Assembly: GCA_046047235.1 (NCBI GenBank)
Contig: JBJOII010000107.1
Span: 1-20,763, forward strand
Reading direction: 5' to 3'
Source of the DNA: JBMTVN01 sp046047235
Lineage (GTDB): Bacteria; Verrucomicrobiota; Verrucomicrobiia; Limisphaerales; JAHDYP01
DNA length: 20,763 nt
The notes under the pieces were generated by a model that saw only the letters and a program-made list of their open reading frames with translations, did not search any database and was not told the origin of the DNA. Both the position numbers and the translations under genes were made by a program. Every line of letters starts with the position of its first letter. Within the stretch, counting starts at the first letter, position 1. Positions 6,103 to 15,043 of this stretch are shown here, in pieces.

Positions 6103-6627
6103 ATGAATCCCAAGGCGCTCTACCGCATGATCGAAGAACTTCGCCAACAATGCCGCTTCGGCTTGCTCACCTTCGAATCGCTCCGACTCCGCCTCAATGA
6201 CCTGAACACGGAACGCGTCTTCGTTGAAACCCACGCCTTCCTCGGCCATGCCACGATGGTATCCCGACTCCTCTGGCCCAGCCGCCCCGAATCCACCCAG
6301 CGCGGCGAACTGCTCCGGTCCGAACTGAAGCTGCCCGACGCCTCACCCCTGCGCATGACCGGTAACCGCAGCCAGATCGACCGCTTCGACGAAGCCTACG
6401 AGGACTGGCTCAGCTCCCTGCCCGATGCCGGTTACGTGGACATGAACCTCATGCCCTCAGGAACCATGCTCGGCTCCAAAGAAGACGTATTCCAGCGCAG
6501 CCTCGACCCCGATACCCTGACCCTGAACCTGCGAGGCATACCCATCGACCTTCGCCAGATAGCAGAAGCCCTGCGGACGCTTGAACACGCCACGCAGGGC
6601 TGGCTGCGAAATCACAATCCCTGGTAG
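6103..6627 (+). CDS. Conserved-looking hypothetical protein
   Basis: From the ATG at 6103 this gene encodes 174 residues; AGGGAG 12 bp upstream supports this start over upstream in-frame codons reaching 5854. The protein is soluble, with a helical N-terminus (MNPKALYRMIEELRQQCRF), a central THAFLGHATMVSRLLWP segment at about 49-65, and a C-terminus with an LNLRGIPIDLRQIAEALRTLEHATQGW region. Codon use is like that of resident genes. I cannot assign a family. It converges on the DUF4340 gene with only 3 bp between stop codons. Confidence 0.65.
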   Translation: MNPKALYRMIEELRQQCRFGLLTFESLRLRLNDLNTERVFVETHAFLGHATMVSRLLWPSRPESTQRGELLRSELKLPDASPLRMTGNRSQIDRFDEAYEDWLSSLPDAGYVDMNLMPSGTMLGSKEDVFQRSLDPDTLTLNLRGIPIDLRQIAEALRTLEHATQGWLRNHNPW

Positions 6628-6631
6628 GGAT
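6617..6631. terminator. Short palindrome at the junction of convergent stop codons
   Basis: ATCCCT (6617-6622) and AGGGAT (6626-6631) form a 6-bp stem with a GGT loop, overlapping the stop of the plus-strand gene (6625-6627) and touching the stop of the minus-strand DUF4340 gene (6631-6633). The placement suits a bidirectional terminator, but the stem is short and no T-tract follows on either strand, so activity is doubtful. Confidence 0.3.
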
Positions 6632-7860
6632 CACTGAAAGTCCAACGCCGGAGGCAAAGGAGGAATCGAAGGATCCGGCAACCCTCCAGCATCAGCCCCG
6701 GCATCACCCTCCGCCGCCGGCTCTTCCACCTTGAGAAAATCCGCCCGGCTCTTCAGCAGATTCTCCACCGTCCACTTGGACACAATGTAGGTCCACCCAT
6801 CGAGCTTCTGCTCCTTCTTCAGCTTCTCCTGCAACTTCTCGGTCTTCTCCTTGAACTCCTTGTCCAGTCGCTCCTTGTCCTCAGCAGATTCACCCTCCGG
6901 CGCCTCACGCTCAGCCGGAAAATCAGCTGCAACATTCACCTGCACGTAGTAGTTGTCGTTCGTCCCAACCGCAGACCCGACGTTCAGGATGTAGGTAAAT
7001 CCTTCAAAGGTGGAAAGCTTCGCCACAACCCCCGAGCCCACCCCAGTCACCGAGGCATCCAAAGCCGGGTCCGCCACATCAATAAAGCTCGGCCACGACA
7101 ACAAATTCCCCACCGGCGCAGCTTTCCCCGTGTCCAAAACCTCCCCCTCAGCTGCGTCAGCCAGCTTTAACTCACCCGCCTCCACCTCGCGCACAATCTT
7201 CCATGAGTTCGTCGACTCAGCATGCGTAACCTCCGCACTCCTCAACTTCTCCACCTTGAAGAACTCCTTGTCGATCCACTGATCCGCCTCGGTCTTGATG
7301 TTGGTAAATGCCTTGTCCACCAACGCGACATCATCCCCCGCCCCCGCCACATACACCCATCGCCCGTCAGGCCAGCTGTCCTCGCCAAATTGCGACGGCG
7401 TCGCCGACTTGCGCATCTTTTGCTTGCCCAGAATCAACTTCGCCACCGGCTTGCCGTCCGTCCCACTAAAACTCACCAGCGTGCCGGCCGACTCCACCCC
7501 CTCACCCGGCTCCACCAACTGCAGCCGCTTGCGATCCGAAGCCGAAGCCTTCTCGCTCTGAACAGCCTTCAACTCCCACACCTCCCGCAGAAATGTGCTC
7601 AAATCAGCATAATCCGCCGGATAACCGTAACGCTCCTCCAGCTTCCAGACGCCATCCTGCTTCTTCAAATGCAGGGTGTTCGTGCCATCGTTGATCACCA
7701 CACCCGCCACATCGTTCAGCGGAAACTCAGGCAGCACCTTGCCCCCCAACCCGCCACCAGAGGTCTGATACGACGCCTCCCGCTGACGGGTGATCAATAA
7801 ACCAGCCCCGCCCAGCACAAGGGCCAACAAAACGATGAAAGTCAGTTGTTTCGCCTTCAT
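6631..7860 (-). CDS. DUF4340 domain-containing protein
   Basis: This 409-residue protein has an N-terminal membrane anchor (about 5-24, LTFIVLLALVLGGAGLLI) followed by a large extracytoplasmic region. The early part, with an FPLNDVAGVVINDGTNTLHL segment near 47-66, a DGVWKLEERYGYPAD segment near 69-83 and a LSTFLREVWELKAVQSE stretch, is the characteristic start of DUF4340. A KILG-type segment follows near 143, and there is a Lys/Glu-rich coiled-coil-like stretch near 325-350 and a Pro/Ala-rich tail. DUF4340 proteins are regularly encoded directly after GldG-type ABC auxiliary proteins; their biochemical role is not known. Its ATG overlaps the stop of the upstream gldG-like gene by 4 bp, so it is the last gene of the operon. 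Confidence 0.88.
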   Translation of the reverse strand: MKAKQLTFIVLLALVLGGAGLLITRQREASYQTSGGGLGGKVLPEFPLNDVAGVVINDGTNTLHLKKQDGVWKLEERYGYPADYADLSTFLREVWELKAVQSEKASASDRKRLQLVEPGEGVESAGTLVSFSGTDGKPVAKLILGKQKMRKSATPSQFGEDSWPDGRWVYVAGAGDDVALVDKAFTNIKTEADQWIDKEFFKVEKLRSAEVTHAESTNSWKIVREVEAGELKLADAAEGEVLDTGKAAPVGNLLSWPSFIDVADPALDASVTGVGSGVVAKLSTFEGFTYILNVGSAVGTNDNYYVQVNVAADFPAEREAPEGESAEDKERLDKEFKEKTEKLQEKLKKEQKLDGWTYIVSKWTVENLLKSRADFLKVEEPAAEGDAGADAGGLPDPSIPPLPPALDFQ

Positions 7861-9767
7861 TGCGCAGCAGTCTTCTTACGTTTGATTACAGCGATGCCAA
7901 TGCCCGAGATCGTCACCAGCAAAGGCATCAGCGCGATGTTATACCACTTCATCCGGTTCTCCAGTGCGTCGACATCCTGACGCAGGTTGCGCCGCACCAT
8001 CTTCAACTCCTTGCGGGCATCCGCCTCCTTCGTCCGGAAATTCTCCAGCTCCTGCTGCTGCTCCGGTGACAAGATAAAGCGCTGCCCATCCGTCTTGGTG
8101 CTCTGCAGTGAGCTCAATTTGCTCTGCGTCTCCTGCAAATCCGCCTCCAGATCCCGTATGCGACTGCGATAACGATCCTGCGCCTGAGCCTCCAATTGCT
8201 TCACCACGGTGAAGGGACGATTCAACGAGGCCCGGCTCCGCACCGCGATCAGGTTGCTGTCACCCGCCAATAACTCCACCATGCTCTGTCCAAAACTCAG
8301 GTTGCCGTTCTGAGGAATAATGATCCGCTGACCAAACAGGCTCTGCACCTGCGCCGCCACCGGATCAAACAACATGTCACTGTCACCCACCAACACCACG
8401 GAAGTCTCAGTAGTGCCTTCCTTTAAACCGGAATCAACCGCCGGCTTATCCTCACCCTCAGTCGCTCCCGCCACCGCACCCGGCTTGCCCTCCGGAAACG
8501 CCGTCTTGAACTTGCCGTCCAAACGCAAAGCCAGCGCCTGCTCGGTCCCGCCTGGCTTGAAGTCCTTGTCCACTCCTCCGCCAAACTGCGCCATGATCTT
8601 GTCCACCAACATCGAATTGCCCGAGGTCTTGATCAGCACCGTCTGCGTCAACCCCTCAGCCGGTGTCCCGGTAAACACGCCCGCGTAAGGCATCAGCATG
8701 TTGTCCAATTCACCCGTCACAGGGTCGTCCTGGTTCAAGGCCGTCTTGTCCAGCATCAACACCGCCGGCGCCTCCTCCGGTCGACCATTGCGCGCTAAGG
8801 TCGCCTTGAAAGTCATGTCCGATACACACTTGCTCACGTCAAACTGAACCCCCCACGCCTTGAACAAGGCCTCCATGCTGGAACCGCTGTTCATCGCCTG
8901 CTGCATCGGGTTCATCCCCTGCGTCTGCTGGTTGTCCGCAAAGGACAACGGATCCACAAAAGCCAGAAGCTTCCCACCCCTCAGGACGAACTGGTCAATC
9001 GCATACTGCGTCCCGTCCGTAATGTCCCGGGGATGAATCACCACCAGCAACTGGATGTCCTCATCAATCGTCTCCGCCGTCATGGGCACCTCGCGCACCT
9101 CAAAGTCACGCTTGAACTCGCTGATGATAATCCACGGATCCTGCCCCCTCGGCATCTGTCCCATCTGCGCCATCATCGGATTCGCCGGCATGCCCTGCAC
9201 CGGTAACACACTCATCACCCCAACGACCGGCTTCTCCGTTCTCGTCACCCCCGAAATGGCCCGCGCCAGGTCATACTCCAACAACCGCTCGCGCGAAGGC
9301 GACAGAAACGGAATCGCCACCCGCTCGTCCAAACGCGACACCGATAACCCCAGATAAAACGACTCGCCATACGGCGGCAACGGCTGCCCCTCAATCCCGT
9401 CCACCCGCGCAGAATCCTCCGCGTCCGAGTCCGGCTGGGGATCAAACTTGACAACCTTAACCTTCCCGCCCGAAGCCCGCTTCACGGCGTCCAATACGTC
9501 CTCCACCTGACGCGCATAGTTCAGCAAGAACACGGACTCCGCCGTCGCATCCTCCACCTGCGTGCAATAAAAACGAACGGTCACCTCCGACTCGAGATTG
9601 CGCAGGATGGCTCGCGTGCCGTCAGACAAGGTGTGCGCCTTCTCCTCGGTCAAATCCAACCGGGTCTTCAACGCACCCACAACCACGTTCAGGCCCACCA
9701 GCAGCAGGAACATCGCTCCCACCCCGACGACCGAATACAGGTAAGTTTCCAGCGATTTGTTTTTCAT
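7857..9767 (-). CDS. gldG: GldG-like ABC transporter auxiliary protein
   Basis: This 636-residue protein has one transmembrane segment at each end (about 8-31 and 610-627, before a basic IKRKKTAAQ tail) and a large periplasmic region between. It shows the layout of the GldG/ABC_transp_aux family: DLTEEKAHTLSDGTRAILRNLE near 37-58, VRFYCTQVE near 64-72, and a long central domain containing VVIHPRDITDGTQYAIDQFVLRGGKLLAFVDPL. A coiled-coil stretch at about 530-600 precedes the last span. In Bacteroidetes GldA, GldF and GldG form an ABC system tied to gliding; in other phyla the role is unresolved. GGGAGGT about 7 bp upstream supports the start. It lies 19 bp after the permease gene and overlaps the DUF4340 gene by 4 bp. 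Confidence 0.9.
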   Translation of the reverse strand: MKNKSLETYLYSVVGVGAMFLLLVGLNVVVGALKTRLDLTEEKAHTLSDGTRAILRNLESEVTVRFYCTQVEDATAESVFLLNYARQVEDVLDAVKRASGGKVKVVKFDPQPDSDAEDSARVDGIEGQPLPPYGESFYLGLSVSRLDERVAIPFLSPSRERLLEYDLARAISGVTRTEKPVVGVMSVLPVQGMPANPMMAQMGQMPRGQDPWIIISEFKRDFEVREVPMTAETIDEDIQLLVVIHPRDITDGTQYAIDQFVLRGGKLLAFVDPLSFADNQQTQGMNPMQQAMNSGSSMEALFKAWGVQFDVSKCVSDMTFKATLARNGRPEEAPAVLMLDKTALNQDDPVTGELDNMLMPYAGVFTGTPAEGLTQTVLIKTSGNSMLVDKIMAQFGGGVDKDFKPGGTEQALALRLDGKFKTAFPEGKPGAVAGATEGEDKPAVDSGLKEGTTETSVVLVGDSDMLFDPVAAQVQSLFGQRIIIPQNGNLSFGQSMVELLAGDSNLIAVRSRASLNRPFTVVKQLEAQAQDRYRSRIRDLEADLQETQSKLSSLQSTKTDGQRFILSPEQQQELENFRTKEADARKELKMVRRNLRQDVDALENRMKWYNIALMPLLVTISGIGIAVIKRKKTAAQ

Positions 9768-9786
9768 CGTGATACCTCCCGCAAAG

Positions 9787-10539
9787 TTAACCAGCCCGAT
9801 GACCGCGCAATATCACGCCAGTCGTAAACAGGCTGAATCCAATCAAAGACAAAAAGAACACCACATCACGCGAATCCAACAGCCCCTTCTGGAAAGGCTC
9901 AAAATGCGTGATCACACTAAACGATGCCACCGCGTTCACCATGGTCGGACCAAACCACGATGACAACATGTTCGTCACCGGAGGAAAGCCCGCCAATATC
10001 AGAAAGAGGCAAATCACCACCGACACAATAAAACTCACCACCTGGTTCCGCGTCATCGCCGATGTCATGCACCCAATGGCAAGATAAGAACCCGCCAACA
10101 GGAAACATCCAAAGAAACTCCCCAGAATTACCCCGTTGTCCGGATCACCCAGATAATTCGCCGTGATCCACAACGGAAACATCAGCAGCAGCGCCAAACC
10201 CAAAAACAACCAGCTCGCCACAAACTTGCCCACAATCGCCTGCCACGATGTCACCGGCATGGTGAACAAGAGCTCAATCGTCCCTAACCGCCTCTCCTCC
10301 GACCACAACCGCATCGCCACCGCCGGCACCAAAAATAAAAACAACCACGGCTGCCATAAAAAATACGTCACCAATGAAGCCTGCCCCAACTCAAAGAACG
10401 GAGCCCGCCCCACCATGAACGTGAAAAACCCGCTCAACAGCAGATATATCACCAGAAATACATAAGCCACCGGCGACGCAAAATAGCCGGTCAACTCACG
10501 CTTCGTGATCGCTACAATGTTGCCAAGACTCGTATTCAT
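9787..10539 (-). CDS. gldF: ABC-2 type permease (GldF-like)
   Basis: This 250-residue inner-membrane protein has about six hydrophobic segments. The N-terminus (NIVAITKRELTGYFASPVAYVFLVIYLLLSG) carries the KRELxxYFxSPVAYV motif typical of GldF-type ABC-2 permeases. A cytoplasmic segment RLWSEERRLGTIELLFTMPVTSWQAIVGKF near 77-106 contains the conserved E-x-x-x-GTIELL-P coupling motif that contacts the ATPase. The gene starts 4 bp inside the end of the ATPase gene and lies 19 bp before the gldG-like gene, so the three should be made together and form one complex. The transported substrate is not known. Confidence 0.92.
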   Translation of the reverse strand: MNTSLGNIVAITKRELTGYFASPVAYVFLVIYLLLSGFFTFMVGRAPFFELGQASLVTYFLWQPWLFLFLVPAVAMRLWSEERRLGTIELLFTMPVTSWQAIVGKFVASWLFLGLALLLMFPLWITANYLGDPDNGVILGSFFGCFLLAGSYLAIGCMTSAMTRNQVVSFIVSVVICLFLILAGFPPVTNMLSSWFGPTMVNAVASFSVITHFEPFQKGLLDSRDVVFFLSLIGFSLFTTGVILRGHRAG

Positions 10540-11495
10540 GATTCCTTCGCAGTGTCCGGACGCGTAATGCTCCGGAAAACTTCATCCAATCGCCCCTCCT
10601 CCGTGTGCAACTCCTCCAGCTGCCAGCTCTCACGCCCGGCCAACTCCGAAATGCTGCGGGCCAAATCCCCGTTCCGGCATGCGTCCGAAGGAAATACCCG
10701 AACCACCGCCTTGCCCTCCTCCTCCTTCACCACACTCGTCTTCTTCACTGTCGGTAAACCACCCAGCTTGCCCGAGATCACCGAGCCACCCTGCCCCGCA
10801 ACCCGCACGGTCACCGCCCCCGCCATCTCGCTCCGCGCCCGCAACTCAGCCGGCGTCCCGTTCGCCACAATCTGCCCCCGATCAATGATGATCGCCCGCG
10901 AACAAACCGCATCCACCTCCTCCAGAATATGCGTCGAGAAAATGATCGCCTTCTTCTGACCCATCCGACGAATCAACTGTCGCACCTCATACTTCTGGTT
11001 CGGATCCAACCCGTCGGTCGGCTCGTCCATGATCAAAATCTGAGGATCGTGAATGATCGACTGCGCAAAACACGTCCGGTGCCGATAACCCTTCGACAAC
11101 GTCTCCACACTCTGGTGCATCACGTTCTCCAGAAAACAGGTCTCAATCACCCGGTGCACCGCACGCTTCCGCTCCTCCCCTCGCATCCCCCGCAGCTCAG
11201 CCGTGAAATTCAAGAAACCATACACGGTCATGTCCGAGTAAGCCGGAGCGTTCTCCGGCAAATACCCCAGTAGCCGCTTCGCCTCAGTGGGCCGCTCCAC
11301 CATGTCGAAATCACCCACGCGAATACTCCCGCCCGTCGGCGGAATAAAACCCGTGATCATGCGCATGGTGGTGGATTTTCCCGCGCCGTTGGGCCCAAGA
11401 AATCCCAGCACTTCGCCCTTCTCCACCGTGAAGCTCACTCCGTTCACGGCCACTTTGGGACCAAATATCTTTTTGAGGTTTTGGACTGTAATCAT
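10536..11495 (-). CDS. gldA: ABC transporter ATP-binding protein (GldA-like)
   Basis: This is a 319-residue ABC ATPase: Walker A GPNGAGKST (34-42), signature region LSKGYRHR, Walker B ILIMDEPTDGLDP and the H-loop STHILEEVDAV, in the usual order. The C-terminal ~90 residues form the extra domain common in ABC-2 exporters. I chose ATG 11495 over the longer frame from 11615 because AAGGAAAGGA lies 6 bp upstream and the protein then starts at the family position (MITVQNLKK). Its stop overlaps the permease start by 4 bp. It powers the permease encoded next. A promoter with good -35 and -10 boxes lies just upstream. Confidence 0.93.
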   Translation of the reverse strand: MITVQNLKKIFGPKVAVNGVSFTVEKGEVLGFLGPNGAGKSTTMRMITGFIPPTGGSIRVGDFDMVERPTEAKRLLGYLPENAPAYSDMTVYGFLNFTAELRGMRGEERKRAVHRVIETCFLENVMHQSVETLSKGYRHRTCFAQSIIHDPQILIMDEPTDGLDPNQKYEVRQLIRRMGQKKAIIFSTHILEEVDAVCSRAIIIDRGQIVANGTPAELRARSEMAGAVTVRVAGQGGSVISGKLGGLPTVKKTSVVKEEEGKAVVRVFPSDACRNGDLARSISELAGRESWQLEELHTEEGRLDEVFRSITRPDTAKES

Positions 11496-11535
11496 GCCAA
11501 ATCCTTTCCTTAGAACAGGAAAAAACGAGAAACCG

Positions 11536-11563
11536 TATCTATCCGAGCTGCCCGTTTTGTCAA
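11536..11563 (-). promoter_or_regulatory. Predicted sigma70-type promoter of the gld-like operon
   Basis: On the minus strand TTGACA (11563-11558) is followed after 16 bp by TAGATA (11541-11536). This leaves a leader of roughly 35 nt, ending in the strong ribosome-binding site AAGGAAAGGA (11511-11502) 6 bp before the ATPase start at 11495. It lies in the 140-bp gap shared with the divergent lipoprotein gene. I see no clear operator repeat. Confidence 0.6.
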
Positions 11564-11635
11564 GATTGCACGCCTCATAACCCACCCCAAAGAGCATTAA
11601 ATCTCTGTAATCCAATCACCCGCACCCCCAAACAA

Positions 11636-12187
11636 ATGCCGTCCCCAATCGGATCTCGCTCGCCATCCACCCCCATCCAGTCCAACCTCCACACCGTGTT
11701 CGCCACCCTCCAACACACCACCAAACTACCCCTCATCGCCTCCGCTGCACTCCTGCCCACACTCCTCTTCTGCAGCTGCATCACCCCAAAGCTCCCCGCC
11801 TTCGAAACCGCCTCCCCAGGCTGGCATATCTCCACCGGCCAAGCCGTCTGGACCCCCGCCCCCAACACAAACCCCATCGCCGGCGATTACCTCATCGCCA
11901 CCCACCCCGACGGACGCGTCCTCATCGACTTCTCCAAAGGCTCTCTCTCCGTCGCCTCAGTCCGCACCACCCCCACCGCATGGCGTATCGAAATCCCCTC
12001 GCAAAACCGACGCATCGGCAGCCGCGGACTCCCCCCCGCACGCTCCAGCTGGCTCGTGCTCGCCCGGGATCAAGCCGGATTCCCTCCCCCAAAACCCTGG
12101 ACCTTCACCACCACCACCAACCAATCCCTCCTCCTCCAATCCACCTCATCCGGCGAGAGCCTTGAACTCTACCCCGCGCTTCCTTAG
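11636..12187 (+). CDS. Predicted lipoprotein, first gene of an export cluster
   Basis: The frame encodes up to 183 residues. A hydrophobic stretch (LIASAALLPTLLF) runs into FCSC, where the second Cys would be a lipidation site, so this is probably a small outer-membrane lipoprotein. From ATG 11636 the region before the hydrophobic core is unusually long (about 33 residues); a GTG at 11696 would give a normal signal peptide and may be the true start. The mature part has a GDYLIATHPDGRVLIDFSKGSL segment but no family I can name with confidence. It ends 15 bp before the MMPL transporter gene, so it likely belongs to the same transcript and process. Confidence 0.6.
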   Translation: MPSPIGSRSPSTPIQSNLHTVFATLQHTTKLPLIASAALLPTLLFCSCITPKLPAFETASPGWHISTGQAVWTPAPNTNPIAGDYLIATHPDGRVLIDFSKGSLSVASVRTTPTAWRIEIPSQNRRIGSRGLPPARSSWLVLARDQAGFPPPKPWTFTTTTNQSLLLQSTSSGESLELYPALP

Positions 12188-12202
12188 CTTCCCCAATTCC
12201 AA

Positions 12203-15043
12203 ATGGCATCCCGCTGGACTCGATGGTGGTGGCTGCTCCCAGCCGTTCTGCTCCTCTTCGGACTGATACGGCTGCGCTTCGACGTCGAAATCCTGAACCT
12301 CCTCCCCCCACGCCTCCCCGTCGTCCAAGGTCTCCAGCTCTACCAAACCCACTTCGCCAATACCCGGGAACTCATCCTCACTCTCGATGCACCAGACCGC
12401 GAAACCGCCACCGCCGCCGCAGAATCCCTCGCCACAAACCTCAGCACCCACTCCAACCTCACCACCAGCGTCAATTGGCAGGCCCCCGGCCGCGAAGACC
12501 CAAACGCCGCCGCCGAATTCACCGCCTACCTCTGGCTCAACCAACCCGAGGATGTAACCAAAGATCTACTCAAACGCCTCCAGCCCGAAGCCATCCGCAC
12601 AACCCTGCTCGAAGCCCGCGAAGAACTCGCCACCGCCCTCTCCCCCGACCGCATCGCCCGCCTCAGCTACGACCCGCTCAGCCTCACCTCGGTCCCCGGT
12701 TGGAATACCTCCCTCGGACCCAACGCCGCCGAACAGGACCTCTTCGCCTCCGCCGACGGCCGCTTCCGCGCCATCTTTGTCCAAGGCCCGGATAACATCT
12801 CCGACTACCGTAGCTGCGCCACTTGGATCCGCCAAATACGCCAACTCGTCGGCCATTGGCAAACCAACTTCATCCAGCAAAACCCCAATGCCCACCTCGA
12901 GATCAAAATCACCGGCCAACCCGCCTTCATGGCCGAAATCGGTGGCGGCATGGAAGGTGACCTCATCCGCTCCGTCCTTGGCATGTTCCTCGTCATCGGC
13001 AGCCTCTTCTACCTCGCTCACCGCACCTGGTGGCCCCTGCAAAAACTGCAGGTCATGCTCCTCCTCATCCTCATCGGAACTCTCGCCCTCGGCGGCCTCT
13101 TCTTCGGAAAACTCAACGTCGTCAGCGTCGGCTTCGCCGCCATGCTCCTCGCCCTCGCCGTCGATTACGGACTCGTCCTCTACCAGGAAGCCATCCTCGC
13201 CCCCAACCTCAACGCCCGCCAACTCCGCCAACTCCTCGGCCCAGGTATCTTCTGCGCCGCCCTCACCACCGCCGGCGCCTTCCTCGCCGCCGCCCTATCC
13301 GGCCTCCCCGGCCTCGTCCAAATGGGACTCCTCGTCGGCGCAGGCATCCTCCTCGCCGCCGCCATCATGCTCTACATCTTCCTCCCCTGGATCTGTAAAT
13401 CCCGCCCCGCAACAAACTCCCCAACCCCACCCGCAAACCCTGCGCCAACAACAATCTCCCCCCAATTCTCCGCGCTCCCGCGCATGGCCACCACACTCAC
13501 CCTGCTCGGCAGTTCTCTCCTCATACTCCTCCTGCTCGGCCTTCCCAAAGTCGACCACGGCACAGAAGCCCTCCGCCCCCTCCATAGCGAAGCCTACGCC
13601 GCCCTCGAAAACCTCAAGGCCCGCTTCGGCCGCACCGCAGAACCCTTCTGGCTCCTCCTCCACGCACCTGATGATTCAACCATGATCCAACAGCTCGCCG
13701 ATGCCGACCAACTGCTCAAAACCGCCCGCCAGGAAAAGCGCATCGATAGCTACACTCTACCCCATGGCCTCTGGCCCAACCCCGAACACCAGGCCACCAA
13801 TCGAACCCTCCTCGCAAACCAGATCCCCTCCCACACCACCCTCCTCGAAATTGGCGAACAAGCCGGATTCACTGAACGCTCCCTCACTTTCGCTACCTGG
13901 ATCCTCGATACCCTCAATACCGCCACCTCCACCCCAAACCTCTTCCTCCCCCATAGCCCCCTCGGCCAATGGGCACTCTCCCGCCTGGCCGACCGCTCCA
14001 CCCCCTCCCCCTACGCCCTCGGCATCATCCACCCCAACCCGGACCAACCGAACCCAACCCAACTTGCCAGGGACTTCACCCAACCCGGCAAATCCTGGCT
14101 CACCAACTGGGATGCCCTCGGCGAAGAACTCCTCACGCACGTCCAACACGACCTCAAACTCATCCTCCCCGCCGTCTTCCTGCTCCTCCTCGGCACGCTC
14201 ACACTCACATTCCGAAGAACCACAGAAATCCTCCTCGGCTTCGCCGCACTCCTCCTCAGCCTCCTCATCCTCCAGGCCGTCATGTCCCTCGCAGGCTGGA
14301 CCTGGAACCTCATGAATGTCATCGCCCTCCCCGTCCTCCTCGGCACCGGCGTCGATTATAGCATCCACATGCAACTCGCCCTCCGACGCCATAACGGAAA
14401 CCTCACCACCGTCCACCACGGCGTCGGCCGCGCCCTCCTCCTCTGCGGCGCCACCACCATCGCCGGCTTCGCCTCCCTGACGCTCTCAAGTAACTCCGGC
14501 CTCGCCAGCCTCGGCAGCCTCTGCGCCACAGGTATGATCTTTATCGTCCTCACCACAGTCTTCCTCCTCCCCGCCTGGTGGCAGCTCGCCAACAAAAACC
14601 AGAACCCAACCCAACCGCTAACCCCACCCCCACCCCAATCCTCAAACGAAAACCCCAACACCCCCACCAGCTCCAAATTCTACCGCGCCGAACTCTGGCA
14701 ACTCGCCCTGGCCACAACCCGCCGGATCCCCCGCCCCGCCCTCCATGCCCTCGCCTCCCTCACACACCGCAAAACTCAAAGCCAAACAACTCTATCAACA
14801 GTTCGGCCGAAAACTCGTCGACCTCTGGCTCTACGAATCCCAATCCAATATCGAACACCTCTTCGGCCAACTCCACGGCGCCGAAGGCTTCCACGAAAAA
14901 CTCCGGTCCAAAAAAGGCGTCCTCCTCGTCACGCCACACCTCGGCAACTGGGAGTTCGGCGGACCCGTCCTCGCCCGCCATGGCATCCGCCTCCTCGCCC
15001 TCACTCTCGCCGAACCCCACGAACCCCTCACCGAAATCCGTAA
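12203..15043 (+). CDS. MMPL/RND family transporter, C-terminus running into a frameshifted acyltransferase
   Basis: Residues 1 to about 800 form a complete two-half MMPL (RND-type) transporter. It has an N-terminal span (7-24), a periplasmic domain, a first bundle of spans at about 255-400 with the charged ALAVDYGL motif (D321), a second periplasmic domain, and a second bundle at about 655-795 with GTGVDYSI (D718). These Asp-Tyr pairs are the proton-relay positions of the family. A Pro/Asn-rich linker follows, then from residue 824 (SKFYRAELWQLALATTRR) the sequence looks like the N-terminus of an LpxL-type acyltransferase. After residue 853 the frame is lost and the tail to 15043 is Arg/Pro-rich, out-of-frame translation. 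Neighbours suggest lipid or lipid-linked cargo moved to the outer membrane. Confidence 0.85.
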   Translation: MASRWTRWWWLLPAVLLLFGLIRLRFDVEILNLLPPRLPVVQGLQLYQTHFANTRELILTLDAPDRETATAAAESLATNLSTHSNLTTSVNWQAPGREDPNAAAEFTAYLWLNQPEDVTKDLLKRLQPEAIRTTLLEAREELATALSPDRIARLSYDPLSLTSVPGWNTSLGPNAAEQDLFASADGRFRAIFVQGPDNISDYRSCATWIRQIRQLVGHWQTNFIQQNPNAHLEIKITGQPAFMAEIGGGMEGDLIRSVLGMFLVIGSLFYLAHRTWWPLQKLQVMLLLILIGTLALGGLFFGKLNVVSVGFAAMLLALAVDYGLVLYQEAILAPNLNARQLRQLLGPGIFCAALTTAGAFLAAALSGLPGLVQMGLLVGAGILLAAAIMLYIFLPWICKSRPATNSPTPPANPAPTTISPQFSALPRMATTLTLLGSSLLILLLLGLPKVDHGTEALRPLHSEAYAALENLKARFGRTAEPFWLLLHAPDDSTMIQQLADADQLLKTARQEKRIDSYTLPHGLWPNPEHQATNRTLLANQIPSHTTLLEIGEQAGFTERSLTFATWILDTLNTATSTPNLFLPHSPLGQWALSRLADRSTPSPYALGIIHPNPDQPNPTQLARDFTQPGKSWLTNWDALGEELLTHVQHDLKLILPAVFLLLLGTLTLTFRRTTEILLGFAALLLSLLILQAVMSLAGWTWNLMNVIALPVLLGTGVDYSIHMQLALRRHNGNLTTVHHGVGRALLLCGATTIAGFASLTLSSNSGLASLGSLCATGMIFIVLTTVFLLPAWWQLANKNQNPTQPLTPPPPQSSNENPNTPTSSKFYRAELWQLALATTRRIPRPALHALASLTHRKTQSQTTLSTVRPKTRRPLALRIPIQYRTPLRPTPRRRRLPRKTPVQKRRPPRHATPRQLGVRRTRPRPPWHPPPRPHSRRTPRTPHRNP

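Noticed and set aside
12777..14361. Long Ser/Pro- and Arg/Pro-rich open frames overlapping the MMPL gene on both strands
   Set aside because: Their composition is what C-rich codons give when read out of frame, and they overlap a gene with clear conserved motifs.
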